From: Fervidicola ferrireducens | GTDB taxonomy: Bacteria; Bacillota; Thermosediminibacteria; Thermosediminibacterales; Thermosediminibacteraceae | DNA: 64,000 bases | Reading direction: 5' to 3' | Assembly (NCBI RefSeq): GCF_001562425.1 | Contig: NZ_LOED01000001.1 | Location: 124,001-188,000, forward strand | In this document: piece after piece, positions 34,474 to 41,811 of the stretch | How positions within the stretch are numbered: the stretch's first letter is position 1 | Layout of the letters: every line of letters starts with the position of its first letter | Notes under the pieces: generated by a model | Told to the model about the DNA's origin: nothing | The model's input: the letters and a program-made list of their open reading frames with translations, nothing else | The model's database searches: none | Position numbers and translations under genes: made by a program

Positions 34474-34770
34474 CTATATCAATCTTCCCTTAAGGTAATC
34501 TTCCACCATCTTTTCGGCGATAAGCCTTCCCTCAACGTTATAGGTGCCCTTTTGTATTTGTTCTTTGAGTCTTGCGACCTTTTCCTGCCTTATCTCGCTT
34601 ACTTTCGACGCATATTCCAGGGCTTTTTTTATTTCCAGCGCGTCGGAGGAAAGGCTTACGCCGTCTTCAGCGTGGCTTTCGCCTCTTTCTGTTGACTTTT
34701 TTTCAATCCTCTTTGCCAGGTTTTCGTAAACCCTTACTATGCCTTCCAAGCCGGTCCGGTTTATGTTCAT
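34474..34770 (-). CDS. flgM: Anti-sigma-28 factor FlgM
   Basis: This 98-residue, small, mostly unstructured protein binds sigma-D until it is exported through the completed hook. Family features are the N-terminal MNINRTG segment, a polar linker, and a helical C-terminus with VARLKEQIQKGTYNVEGRLIAEKMVEDYL (about residues 65-93), the sigma-binding region. The ATG follows GAAAGGGGAAAAAACC. It heads the flgN-flgK-flgL set. The gene downstream on its other side is yvyF-like, in the usual B. subtilis order. Confidence 0.9.
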   Translation of the reverse strand: MNINRTGLEGIVRVYENLAKRIEKKSTERGESHAEDGVSLSSDALEIKKALEYASKVSEIRQEKVARLKEQIQKGTYNVEGRLIAEKMVEDYLKGRLI

Positions 34771-34900
34771 GGTTTTTTCCCCTTTCGCCTGCTTTCATAT
34801 ATTTTTATCGAATAAAAAAACGAAGGGATGAGCGGGGAAAAAGCTTAAATATGCCTTTTTTCTCCACGTACTTCACGAAATCTTTGATTTCCTTGCCTTT

Positions 34901-35308
34901 TTATCTTGATTTTTCGTCCTGATAGCGCGAAAGGTGGATTTTCCCCTTCATGTCTTCCCTTTGCTGTAAAGGGACTTTAGCCACGCCGAATTTTTTCTTC
35001 ATTTCGTTTGCGCATTTGTCGCAAAACCTGCCTGTGAGAATTGGGGTACCGCACATTTCGCAGCGAAGGATCATATTTACGTTTTCTTTCTTTAAAATAA
35101 GCCTGCCTTCCCTCAAAAACTCCAGGATCTTCTTTGGAGGCACTCCTGTCTTTTCGGAAATTTCTTCCATGGTGGCCCCAGGCACTTCGTATAGATACTC
35201 CTTTACCTTTCGGAATTCCTCTTCCTCTTTGGCGGCGCACTCGGGGCAAAGGTTTCTCGTGACATAAACGAAAACCTTACCGCACACCGGACAGTTCCTG
35301 AGCTCCAA
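34901..35308 (-). CDS. YvyF-like flagellar operon protein (TIGR03826 type), zinc-ribbon
   Basis: This 135-residue protein has two zinc-ribbon-like Cys pairs. NCPVCGKVFV and LCPECAAKEEE are at the N-terminus, and CEMCGTPILTGRFCDKCANEM is nearer the C-terminus. A helix-turn-helix-like segment lies between (GATMEEISEKTGVPPKKILEFL, about residues 43-64). Such proteins lie between comFC and flgM in B. subtilis. They may regulate flagellar or competence expression, but the role is not established. A TTG at 35308 is chosen because GGGAGGTG is 6 bases upstream; an earlier ATG lacks a site and would overlap comF. Confidence 0.8.
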   Translation of the reverse strand: MELRNCPVCGKVFVYVTRNLCPECAAKEEEEFRKVKEYLYEVPGATMEEISEKTGVPPKKILEFLREGRLILKKENVNMILRCEMCGTPILTGRFCDKCANEMKKKFGVAKVPLQQREDMKGKIHLSRYQDEKSR

Positions 35309-35327
35309 CTTACACACCTCCCAAAAA

Positions 35328-36050
35328 TTAACCTCTTGCGGCACAAAGCACGTAAACCCCGGCCGCTCCGGCAGAAAGCAGCGCCCTCGAGCATTCGTCC
35401 GCCGTGCTGCCGGTGGTATATACGTCGTCGATTAAAAGAAGCGTTTTCCCATTTATCGCAGGGCCGTGCTTTACCGCAAAGGCTCCCGCCACGTTGGCCT
35501 CTCTCAGGCCTTTCTCGAGGAGGCTCTGGTGTTCAGTCGGCCTTGTCCTGATAAGGCCTCTGAAAACGGGGACGCCGGTCCTTTGGCTTATTTTCCTGGC
35601 AAGAAGCAGAGACTGGTTAAAGCCCCTTTCTCTTTCCCTTTCCGGGTGCAGGGGGACGGGTATCAAATAATCAAAAGGCGGCCAGTTTTGATTTTTTAAA
35701 GTTTCGCACATTTTTTCGCCTATCAGTTCGCAAAGGCCGGACTCTCCCCGGTACTTGTAAAGGTGGATGATATCTTTTAAAACCCCTTTGTAGGCGCCGA
35801 AAGCCCTGGCCTCCACGAAGTGGCGGTTTTTCCCCATGCAGTCGTCGCAAATCGAATTTTCCCGTTCTAAAGGCCTTCCGCATTTCAAACACAAAGGAGG
35901 CTTTACCGGTTCTATCTTTCTTCGGCATGCTTCGCACAAAAATTTTTCGCCTTTGTCAAGCTTTGAGCTGCAAAGCAGGCAGAAGGGCTTTCCCGGGAAA
36001 AGGGCATCTATAAAAAAGCCGGCGATCTTATGGATTTCATCACGCAGCAT
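35328..36050 (-). CDS. comFC: ComF-family phosphoribosyltransferase-like protein (ComFC)
   Basis: This 240-residue protein has an N-terminal zinc-ribbon (CLLCSSKL and CEACRRKI; CLKCGRPLE and CDDCMGK) and a C-terminal PRTase-type domain with the PRPP loop LLIDDVYTTGSTADEC (about residues 208-223). ComFC is needed for DNA uptake in competent bacteria, but ComF homologues are also common in species without known competence. The ComFA helicase gene is not beside it here. It sits upstream of yvyF and flgM, the conserved order in Bacillus. The ATG follows CTAGGAAGGCTAAAAAG. Confidence 0.9.
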   Translation of the reverse strand: MLRDEIHKIAGFFIDALFPGKPFCLLCSSKLDKGEKFLCEACRRKIEPVKPPLCLKCGRPLERENSICDDCMGKNRHFVEARAFGAYKGVLKDIIHLYKYRGESGLCELIGEKMCETLKNQNWPPFDYLIPVPLHPERERERGFNQSLLLARKISQRTGVPVFRGLIRTRPTEHQSLLEKGLREANVAGAFAVKHGPAINGKTLLLIDDVYTTGSTADECSRALLSAGAAGVYVLCAARG

Positions 36051-36126
36051 AACTTTTTAGCCTTCCTAGCAAAACCTTCTATTCTTGGGTATAGTTCGAC
36101 ATATTTTTATTTTTCTCCTGCTTTTG

Positions 36127-36163
36127 GGCAAAAAATAAAGCCCGCCCGGGCAGGGCAGGCTAC
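36127..36163 (-). terminator. Terminator after hpf
   Basis: On the - strand AGCCTGCCC TGCC CGGGCGGGCT is followed by TTATTTTTTG. It overlaps or immediately follows the hpf stop at 36160. Confidence 0.82.
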
Positions 36164-36702
36164 ATCATTTCAGGGACGATGAGTCCGTAGTCCCCGTCTT
36201 TTCTTTTGTACACCACGTTTATCTCGTCGGTTTCGGCGTTGGTGAAAACGAAGAAGTTGTGCCCGAGGAGGTTCATCTGAAGAACCGCCTCGTCCACGCT
36301 CATGGGCTTTACCGCAAATCTCTTTACCTTCACTACTTTTAGTTCTTCATCTTCCGCTTCTTCCTCAAGCATAGCGCCGTTCGTTTTCTGGGAATCCCTC
36401 CGCAAGGCTTTTGTGAGCCTGGTCTTGAACTTCTCTATCTGCCTTTCGAGCTTTTCCACCACCAGGTCAATGGAAGAATACATGTCCTGGGTTTCCTCTT
36501 CGCCCCTCAAGATTATGTCGTTCACTGGAATGGTCACTTCCACGATGTGCCTGTCTTTTTCCACGTGGAATGTCACCTGGGCCTCCAAATTATCGCTATT
36601 CAGGTAATTGAAATGCCTGCTCAGTTTTCCGATTTTTTTCTCAGCGTATTCCCTCAGAGCCGGGGTTACCTCAATGTTTTTGCCGCTCACCGATACTTTC
36701 AT
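36160..36702 (-). CDS. hpf: Ribosome hibernation promoting factor, long form (HPF/RaiA)
   Basis: This 180-residue protein causes 100S ribosome dimers in stationary phase. The N-terminal RaiA/YfiA domain starts MKVSVSGKNIEVTPALREYAEKK (about residues 1-23), with DRHIVEVTIPVNDIILRGEE (about 53-72). The C-terminal dimerisation domain ends with NVVYKRKDGDYGLIVP. The long form (about 180) is typical of Firmicutes. The ATG at 36702 is taken because GAAGGGGAGCTTGCTT lies upstream; earlier in-frame starts give a non-homologous extension. Transcribed alone; terminator at once after the stop. Confidence 0.94.
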   Translation of the reverse strand: MKVSVSGKNIEVTPALREYAEKKIGKLSRHFNYLNSDNLEAQVTFHVEKDRHIVEVTIPVNDIILRGEEETQDMYSSIDLVVEKLERQIEKFKTRLTKALRRDSQKTNGAMLEEEAEDEELKVVKVKRFAVKPMSVDEAVLQMNLLGHNFFVFTNAETDEINVVYKRKDGDYGLIVPEMM

Positions 36703-36783
36703 AAGCAAGCTCCCCTTCTTTATTAAATGTTCTGTGTCTACAATTATACCAATATTTGCCGACAAAATCCAGCCCGGATGTAT

Positions 36784-38439
36784 TTATCCTACCTTGAAGC
36801 AGCTACCCCCTATAAATTCGCGGATTATCGACGTTGCGGGTATTTCCCATTCGTCCTCGAGGGGCTCGAAGTACTCGAGGAGCTTTAAAAGGTACCTTGC
36901 CGTCACGTGTTCGGGGAATTCCTCGCCTATTTTCTTAAGAAGAGGCTCCGCGTATTTTTTCATTACCGCAAATTCATAGACCAGGGCCGAGTTGAACATA
37001 ACGTCGGCCTCTTCCTGGAAGGGGAAGATATATTTTTTTGCTCCCTTTTGAACGGATGGCCACATCGCTATGGTCTTTAAGGCATCCGCCCCCCGGGTGC
37101 GGCTATCCCTGACTATGCGCCTCAAAAGCCTCGTATGGGTAGTGGAGATGTAATTGTGGTTGTCTATGGAAAGCTGGGTGAGTGCGCTCACGTAAATTTT
37201 GAACTTATCCTTTTTGGGGATGGCAAAGGTGAGCTTTTCGTTTAACGCGTGGATGCCCTCTATTATTATGGGCTGGTCCTTTTCGATTTTTACGGGGTCC
37301 TTGCGAAACTCCCTTTTGCCCGTTATAAAATCGTACCGTGGCAGGTATACCTCTTTTCCCTGTATCAAAGCCGCAAGCTGCCTGTTGAAAAGCTCGATGT
37401 CTATGGCTTCTAAAGCTTCAAAGTCGGGCTTTCCATCCTCTCCCAAAGGCGTCTTTTCTCGGTCCACGAAATAGTCATCGAGCGATATGGCAAGGGGCTT
37501 TGCGCCGTTTACCATGAGGTGCACCATAAGCCTCTGGGCGAAGGTGGTCTTTCCGGAAGAAGACGGGCCTGCTATCAGTATTACCCTCAGCATATCCCTG
37601 TTTTCGCAAATCAAATCGGCAATCTGAGCTATTTTCTTTTCGTGGAGCGCCTCCGCAATCCTTATGATTTCGCCGGCTCTCCCAGAGGTTATATAATCGT
37701 TTAACGCTCCGGCGTCGGCTATCCCCAATATGTGGGCCCAGCGCTCGGACTCCCAGAATACTTTGAAAAGTTTGGGCTGTTCGTCAAAGGGCGGGATTTC
37801 TAGTGGGACCTCCGGTTCCGGGTGCTGCAGTATGACTCCTGGAAGATAATACTTCAGTGCAAACCATCGCACGTACCCAGTGGAGGGTAGCATAATCCCT
37901 GCAAAGTAGTCCATCATCCCATCTAGCTCGTATAAGTCGATGTAGTCTCCCTTTAAGTATTTGAAGAGCCTTACCTTGTCGTCCCAACCCATTTTTTTGA
38001 AATACACCGCAGCCTCTTCGGTCGGGACCCTTTTTTTGATTATGGGAAGGTCCTTTTCAACAAGCTCCCGCATCCTCATTTCTACGGCCTTAACGTCGTC
38101 TGAGTCAATCGGCTCTTTCCACTGGATTTCAGAGTAGATTCCATTTCCTATAGAGTGTTCCACCATCACCCGGCAGCCGGGGAGGACGTCGCTCGCCGCC
38201 TTTATGAAAATGAAAGCAAGGGTCCTCACGTATATCCTCATGCCGGTTTCGCTGGAAAGGTCGAGAAATTCCACGTCAGCATCGCCTTCTATGACGTGGT
38301 TGAGGTCATAGACGCGGTTTTTTAACACAGCGCAAGTCACCGGAGAAGAAAAGGCATCCTTTACTCCTTCGGCAATTTCGCGCAAAGTTACGGGGCTTTC
38401 GTAAGTTTTTTCACCCACACCTTTTATATGAACCTTCAT
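36784..38439 (-). CDS. Nucleoside kinase with N-terminal TGS/SAD-like regions
   Basis: This 551-residue cytoplasmic protein has three parts. The N-terminal ~60 residues form a TGS-like (ubiquitin-fold) domain. Next comes a threonyl-tRNA synthetase-like second additional domain (RVMVEHSIGNGIYSEI near residue 85). The C-terminal P-loop kinase has IAGPSSSGKTTFAQRL (about residues 283-298) and a uridine-kinase-like DDYFVDREKTPLG. The predicted reaction is phosphorylation of a nucleoside, uridine or similar. The ATG at 38439 follows AGGTGAAGATGCA; a TTG nine codons upstream is also open. It lies 30 bases downstream of the TPM gene. Confidence 0.88.
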   Translation of the reverse strand: MKVHIKGVGEKTYESPVTLREIAEGVKDAFSSPVTCAVLKNRVYDLNHVIEGDADVEFLDLSSETGMRIYVRTLAFIFIKAASDVLPGCRVMVEHSIGNGIYSEIQWKEPIDSDDVKAVEMRMRELVEKDLPIIKKRVPTEEAAVYFKKMGWDDKVRLFKYLKGDYIDLYELDGMMDYFAGIMLPSTGYVRWFALKYYLPGVILQHPEPEVPLEIPPFDEQPKLFKVFWESERWAHILGIADAGALNDYITSGRAGEIIRIAEALHEKKIAQIADLICENRDMLRVILIAGPSSSGKTTFAQRLMVHLMVNGAKPLAISLDDYFVDREKTPLGEDGKPDFEALEAIDIELFNRQLAALIQGKEVYLPRYDFITGKREFRKDPVKIEKDQPIIIEGIHALNEKLTFAIPKKDKFKIYVSALTQLSIDNHNYISTTHTRLLRRIVRDSRTRGADALKTIAMWPSVQKGAKKYIFPFQEEADVMFNSALVYEFAVMKKYAEPLLKKIGEEFPEHVTARYLLKLLEYFEPLEDEWEIPATSIIREFIGGSCFKVG

Positions 38440-38469
38440 TGCATCTTCACCTCTATAAATTGCCAAATC

Positions 38470-39315
38470 CTACCTGCTTGCGCCACCGCCACCGCTGGAG
38501 CCTCCTCCAAATCCTCCTCCACCGCTGCCGAAACCTCCGCCGAAACCACCGCCAAAGCCTCCGCCAAATCCTCCTCCGAAAAAGCCGCCGCCGAAGGGGC
38601 CGCGAAAGGGGCCGAATCCACCGGGCGGCCTGCGCCAGATACCCGCCCACAGACCGGATAAGATTATCATCCACGTAACGATGAAGAACATTATGGCGAG
38701 TATCAATTCCAGCGGAATTCCCTCTTCGCCGGAGTAGGCGGAAAGTTCCGCAAATTCACCTTCTCTAAGATCCAGGTTGTATTCCCCAGCGACCTGCGCC
38801 GCAACAGCCATGAAGGTATCCGCAATTCCTTTTGAATATTCCCCTTCTTCAAAGGCGGGAAGGGCATAGGTATCCAATATCCACCCTGCCTTCCCGTCGG
38901 TTATGGCCCCCTCAAGGCCGTATCCCACTTCGATGCGGATCCTGCCGCTTTTTCCGGAAAGCAGGTTTTCCTTGTTTACCAGTATTAAAACGCCGTTGTT
39001 TTTCTCCCTCTCCCCTATTCCCCAGCTTCTAAAAAGCTCTAATGCGTAGTCCTCTATCGTCCTCCCCGAAAGGTCGTTTACCGTCACCACTACTATCTGG
39101 GCGCCGGTCTTGCTATCGATGGCCTTTGCAACGGCCCTCATCTTCGCCTCATCAGCCTCATCGATGAGGTCCGCATAATCGTAGACGTAGACGAGTTCCA
39201 AAGGCCTTGACGGTACTGGCTCTTGTGCCGCAGCTTCTTTTAAAAATGTTGAAAAACAAAGAAGTAAAACCGCTGCGGCTGCGAGCCAAAGAGCATAAAG
39301 CTTTATCTTTTTCAT
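38470..39315 (-). CDS. TPM-domain (DUF477) secreted/membrane protein with Gly-rich tail
   Basis: This 281-residue protein has an N-terminal signal peptide or anchor (IKLYALWLAAAAVLLLCFST), then a TPM domain (about 45-180; VNDLSGRTIEDYALELFRSWGIG is the family signature). A membrane segment follows (about 210-230), then a Gly/Phe-rich C-terminus of repeated GGGFGGGFGG type. It faces the cell surface. It is coupled to LemA (gap 5 bases), a pairing found in many bacteria. The function is unknown; TPM proteins have been linked to protein turnover and repair of photosystem II in other groups. Confidence 0.88.
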   Translation of the reverse strand: MKKIKLYALWLAAAAVLLLCFSTFLKEAAAQEPVPSRPLELVYVYDYADLIDEADEAKMRAVAKAIDSKTGAQIVVVTVNDLSGRTIEDYALELFRSWGIGEREKNNGVLILVNKENLLSGKSGRIRIEVGYGLEGAITDGKAGWILDTYALPAFEEGEYSKGIADTFMAVAAQVAGEYNLDLREGEFAELSAYSGEEGIPLELILAIMFFIVTWMIILSGLWAGIWRRPPGGFGPFRGPFGGGFFGGGFGGGFGGGFGGGFGSGGGGFGGGSSGGGGASR

Positions 39316-39320
39316 CCCGA

Positions 39321-39899
39321 TTATTCTCCTTTACCGCTGAAGTCCACCTTCGGTACCTCGTAAGCCCCCTCTTCAGCTTTGAAGTACTCCTTTTTCTCAA
39401 ACCCCATAATCCTGGCGATTATAACCGTAGGGAAGCTCCTTATTCTGCTGTTGTACCTCTGAACCGCATTGTTGTAGTCCATCCTAGCCACTGCAATTCG
39501 GTTCTCTGTACCGGCAAGCTCGTCGGCCAGCTGCCTGAAGTTGGCATCGGCTTTAAGCGTTGGGTAGTTTTCCACTATGGCCAAAAGCCTGGAAAGGGCC
39601 TGTGTGAGTTCTGCGTCTGCCTGGGCCTTTTCTGCGACAGACCCTGCACTAATTAGCTTTTCACGGGCCCTCGTAACCTCGGTAAAGATTTCCTGTTCAT
39701 GGGCAGCATATCCCTTTACCGTCTCCACCAGATTGGGTATGAGGTCAGCTCTCCTTTGAAGCTGATTTTCCACCTGGCTCCACTTGCTGTTCACGTTCTC
39801 CTCGGCAGCTACGAGGCCGTTGTAGCTTCCGAAGGCAAAAATCAAAAAGGCTGCTATCAGTACAGCAATGATTATCACCGCATTTGCTCTTCCAAACAA
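39321..39899 (-). CDS. lemA: LemA family membrane protein
   Basis: This 192-residue protein has an N-terminal membrane anchor (VIIIAVLIAAFLIFAFGSYN) and a coiled helical domain. Family features are KWSQVENQLQRRADLIPNLVETVKGYAAHE (about residues 38-67) and RIAVARMDYNNAVQRYN (about 133-149). It starts at TTG (39899) behind GGGGGGTCTTCA. The function is unknown; LemA and TPM genes usually travel together, as here (gap 5 bases). Confidence 0.92.
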   Translation of the reverse strand: MFGRANAVIIIAVLIAAFLIFAFGSYNGLVAAEENVNSKWSQVENQLQRRADLIPNLVETVKGYAAHEQEIFTEVTRAREKLISAGSVAEKAQADAELTQALSRLLAIVENYPTLKADANFRQLADELAGTENRIAVARMDYNNAVQRYNSRIRSFPTVIIARIMGFEKKEYFKAEEGAYEVPKVDFSGKGE

Positions 39900-40208
39900 T
39901 GAAGACCCCCCTTTGTTTTTGATACTTTAATTATATCATCAATTTAAAGCTAATGCATCTTTTTGAGCCCCTACTTATAAAATACTGTATACATATATAC
40001 CTTTTTGAAGGATTGAGTGGTAAATTGTATAATTTGCGTTACTTGACCATTAAAATTAGAATTGATTAAATTTATTCAACGATTCTAGCGGAGAAACTTT
40101 CATGGTTATGCCAGCTTCACCCATATTCGGAGTTTTTGCCCTAGAATCAACAATGTGTAAGTTTTATATTTTTAATGTCAAGTTTATTATAAAAAACCTT
40201 ACATTTAT

Positions 40209-40237
40209 TTGACATTTAAATTTTATAAGCATATAAT
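40209..40237 (+). promoter_or_regulatory. Sigma-A-type promoter of the TAXI-TRAP operon
   Basis: The gap from 39900 to 40278 holds one clear signal: consensus TTGACA (40209-40214) and TATAAT (40232-40237) with 17 bases between. It lies 41 bases upstream of the solute-binding protein start. Upstream of it is an imperfect dyad (AATGTGTAAG at 40151 and CTTACATTT at 40197) that could be an operator; the rest shows no gene. Confidence 0.85.
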
Positions 40238-40278
40238 TCTACAAAAATAAATTAAAATCATTGAAGGGAGGCCGAATT

Positions 40279-41262
40279 ATGACGAGAAAGATAGTTGCGC
40301 TTCTTGTCGTCGTGCTTTTTGCGGCCGCCTTCGTGGCCGGCTGCGGTGGCAGCAGCAATACGGGAGGGCAGAGCTCCGGCGGGCAAAAGTTCATAAACAT
40401 AGCCACCGGCGGAACTGCAGGCACCTATTTCCCGCTGGGTGGAGCGCTCGCGGAAATCTGGAACAAAAACATACCGGGAGCCAACGCCACAGCCCAGAGC
40501 ACGGGGGCCTCGGTAGCCAATGTTAACCTCCTCAAGGACGGCAAAGCGGAAGTGATTTTCGTCCAGAACGACATCGCCTACTACGCCTACAACGGAACCG
40601 AGATGTTCAAGAACAACAAGTATGAAGATATCAGGGGTCTTGCCACCTTGTATCCCGAGACGATTCAGATTGTGACCACGGCCAATACGGGAATAAAGAG
40701 CATACATGACCTCAAGGGTAAGAGGGTGGCCGTGGGCGCTGCAGGAAGCGGCACCGAGGCAAACGCCAGGCAGATCCTGGAAGCCGCCGGCATAACCTAC
40801 AACGACATCCAGGTCCAGTACCTCAGCTTCGCCGAAGCTGCCAATAACCTGAAGGACGGCAACGTAGATGTAGCATTCGTAACCGCGGGGTTCCCGACGG
40901 CTGCCATCCGCGACATCGCGGCCCAGCACAAGATTGTGCTCATACCCCTTGATGACAAGACTGTTGAAAACCTCATTTCCAAGTATCCGTTCTATACCAA
41001 GACGGTGATACCGGCCAACACCTACAGCGGACAGACTGAAGACGTGACCGCCGTCTCGGTAAAATCCATGCTGGCCGTCAGCTCCAAGTTAGACGAAGAG
41101 CTGGCCTACCAGATGCTCAAGACCATGTATGAGAACCGGGACCGCCTGATTGCGGCTCACGAACAGAGCGGAAAGCAGATTTTGCCTGAAACCGGAAAAG
41201 AAGGCATGTCCATACCGCTCCATCCCGGAGCCGAAAAATACTTCAAAGAGATAGGAAAGTAA
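40279..41262 (+). CDS. TAXI-type TRAP transporter solute-binding lipoprotein
   Basis: This 327-residue substrate-binding protein of a TRAP transporter (TAXI subfamily) has a lipobox AGCGG after a hydrophobic signal peptide (residues 1-21), so it is a lipid-anchored extracytoplasmic protein. TAXI features are GGTAGTYFPLGGALAEIWN (about residues 46-64), QSTGASVANVNLL, KGKRVAVGAAGSGTE (about 145-159) and the VAFVTAGFPTAAI stretch. Substrate unknown; TAXI proteins are known to bind glutamate or other dicarboxylates. The ATG follows GAAGGGAGGCC. The fused permease gene is two genes downstream. Confidence 0.93.
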   Translation: MTRKIVALLVVVLFAAAFVAGCGGSSNTGGQSSGGQKFINIATGGTAGTYFPLGGALAEIWNKNIPGANATAQSTGASVANVNLLKDGKAEVIFVQNDIAYYAYNGTEMFKNNKYEDIRGLATLYPETIQIVTTANTGIKSIHDLKGKRVAVGAAGSGTEANARQILEAAGITYNDIQVQYLSFAEAANNLKDGNVDVAFVTAGFPTAAIRDIAAQHKIVLIPLDDKTVENLISKYPFYTKTVIPANTYSGQTEDVTAVSVKSMLAVSSKLDEELAYQMLKTMYENRDRLIAAHEQSGKQILPETGKEGMSIPLHPGAEKYFKEIGK

Positions 41263-41277
41263 CCAGAGGGGGTTTTT

Positions 41278-41306
41278 GAGCATTGGAGCAATTCCAATGC
41301 TCATTT
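41278..41306 (+). terminator. Intra-operon hairpin between the TRAP binding protein and DUF1850 genes
   Basis: A perfect 10-bp stem GAGCATTGGA / TCCAATGCTC with a GCAAT loop is followed by ATTTT, then directly the DUF1850 ATG at 41308. With only four T it may be a weak terminator, an RNA processing or stability site, or a translation control. It would favour more binding protein than membrane subunit. Confidence 0.6.
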
Positions 41307-41307
41307 T

Positions 41308-41805
41308 ATGAAAGAAAGAAGAATCCCGTTCCTGATTATAATAGCAATCGTTTTGCTGGCGGGTTTTTTCGCCTTTTTTAGAATTGAACGCGAAAAAGTC
41401 CTGATAATAGAAAACGAGCGCGATAAAACCAGGACAGTAGTCGGGGTAAAGAGCGGGGAATTTGCCATTACTTTCGTGCACTCCATCGAAAGGACGCCGG
41501 TTTATGAGTTTTACCGCATAAATGACGACGGCACCCTAACGCTGAAGGAGGCGCGGTTTTATTCGCTCGGAACGGGGTTGCCTTTTTACGCTGATGGCGG
41601 CTTTAAAAATGAAGGCGGTGCTTTTGTAGTTTCGATGTCGAGGACCCTCAGACAGATACCCCTCAGGGTTTCGCCGGTACCAGGCCACGCGGTTTTAGTT
41701 GACGGAAGAAAAATATACTTTACGGATATCGCCAAAACGGAAGATCTCCTCACCATCTCCGCAGGACATCGATTTAAAATAAAAAGATTACGGGGAAAGG
41801 AGTGA
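41308..41805 (+). CDS. DUF1850 membrane-anchored protein, TRAP-associated
   Basis: This 165-residue protein has an N-terminal membrane anchor (FLIIIAIVLLAGFFAFF) and an exported DUF1850 domain with FVHSIERTPVYEFY (about residues 52-65). DUF1850 genes are regularly found between the TAXI binding protein and the fused TRAP permease in Firmicutes and Deltaproteobacteria. The role is unknown; coupling or assembly of the transporter is inferred. The ATG lies 6 bases after a strong hairpin (41278-41302), and no good ribosome site is visible. Confidence 0.85.
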   Translation: MKERRIPFLIIIAIVLLAGFFAFFRIEREKVLIIENERDKTRTVVGVKSGEFAITFVHSIERTPVYEFYRINDDGTLTLKEARFYSLGTGLPFYADGGFKNEGGAFVVSMSRTLRQIPLRVSPVPGHAVLVDGRKIYFTDIAKTEDLLTISAGHRFKIKRLRGKE

Positions 41806-41811
41806 ATTTAA

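Noticed and set aside
34800-34870. TTCGATAAAAA upstream of flgM as a sigma-D promoter
   Set aside because: No TAAA-type -35 at the right distance, so the match is too weak to report.
38428-38661. Ala/Ser-rich ORFs near the TPM gene
   Set aside because: They are antisense shadows of the GGGFGG-coding repeat of the TPM protein.
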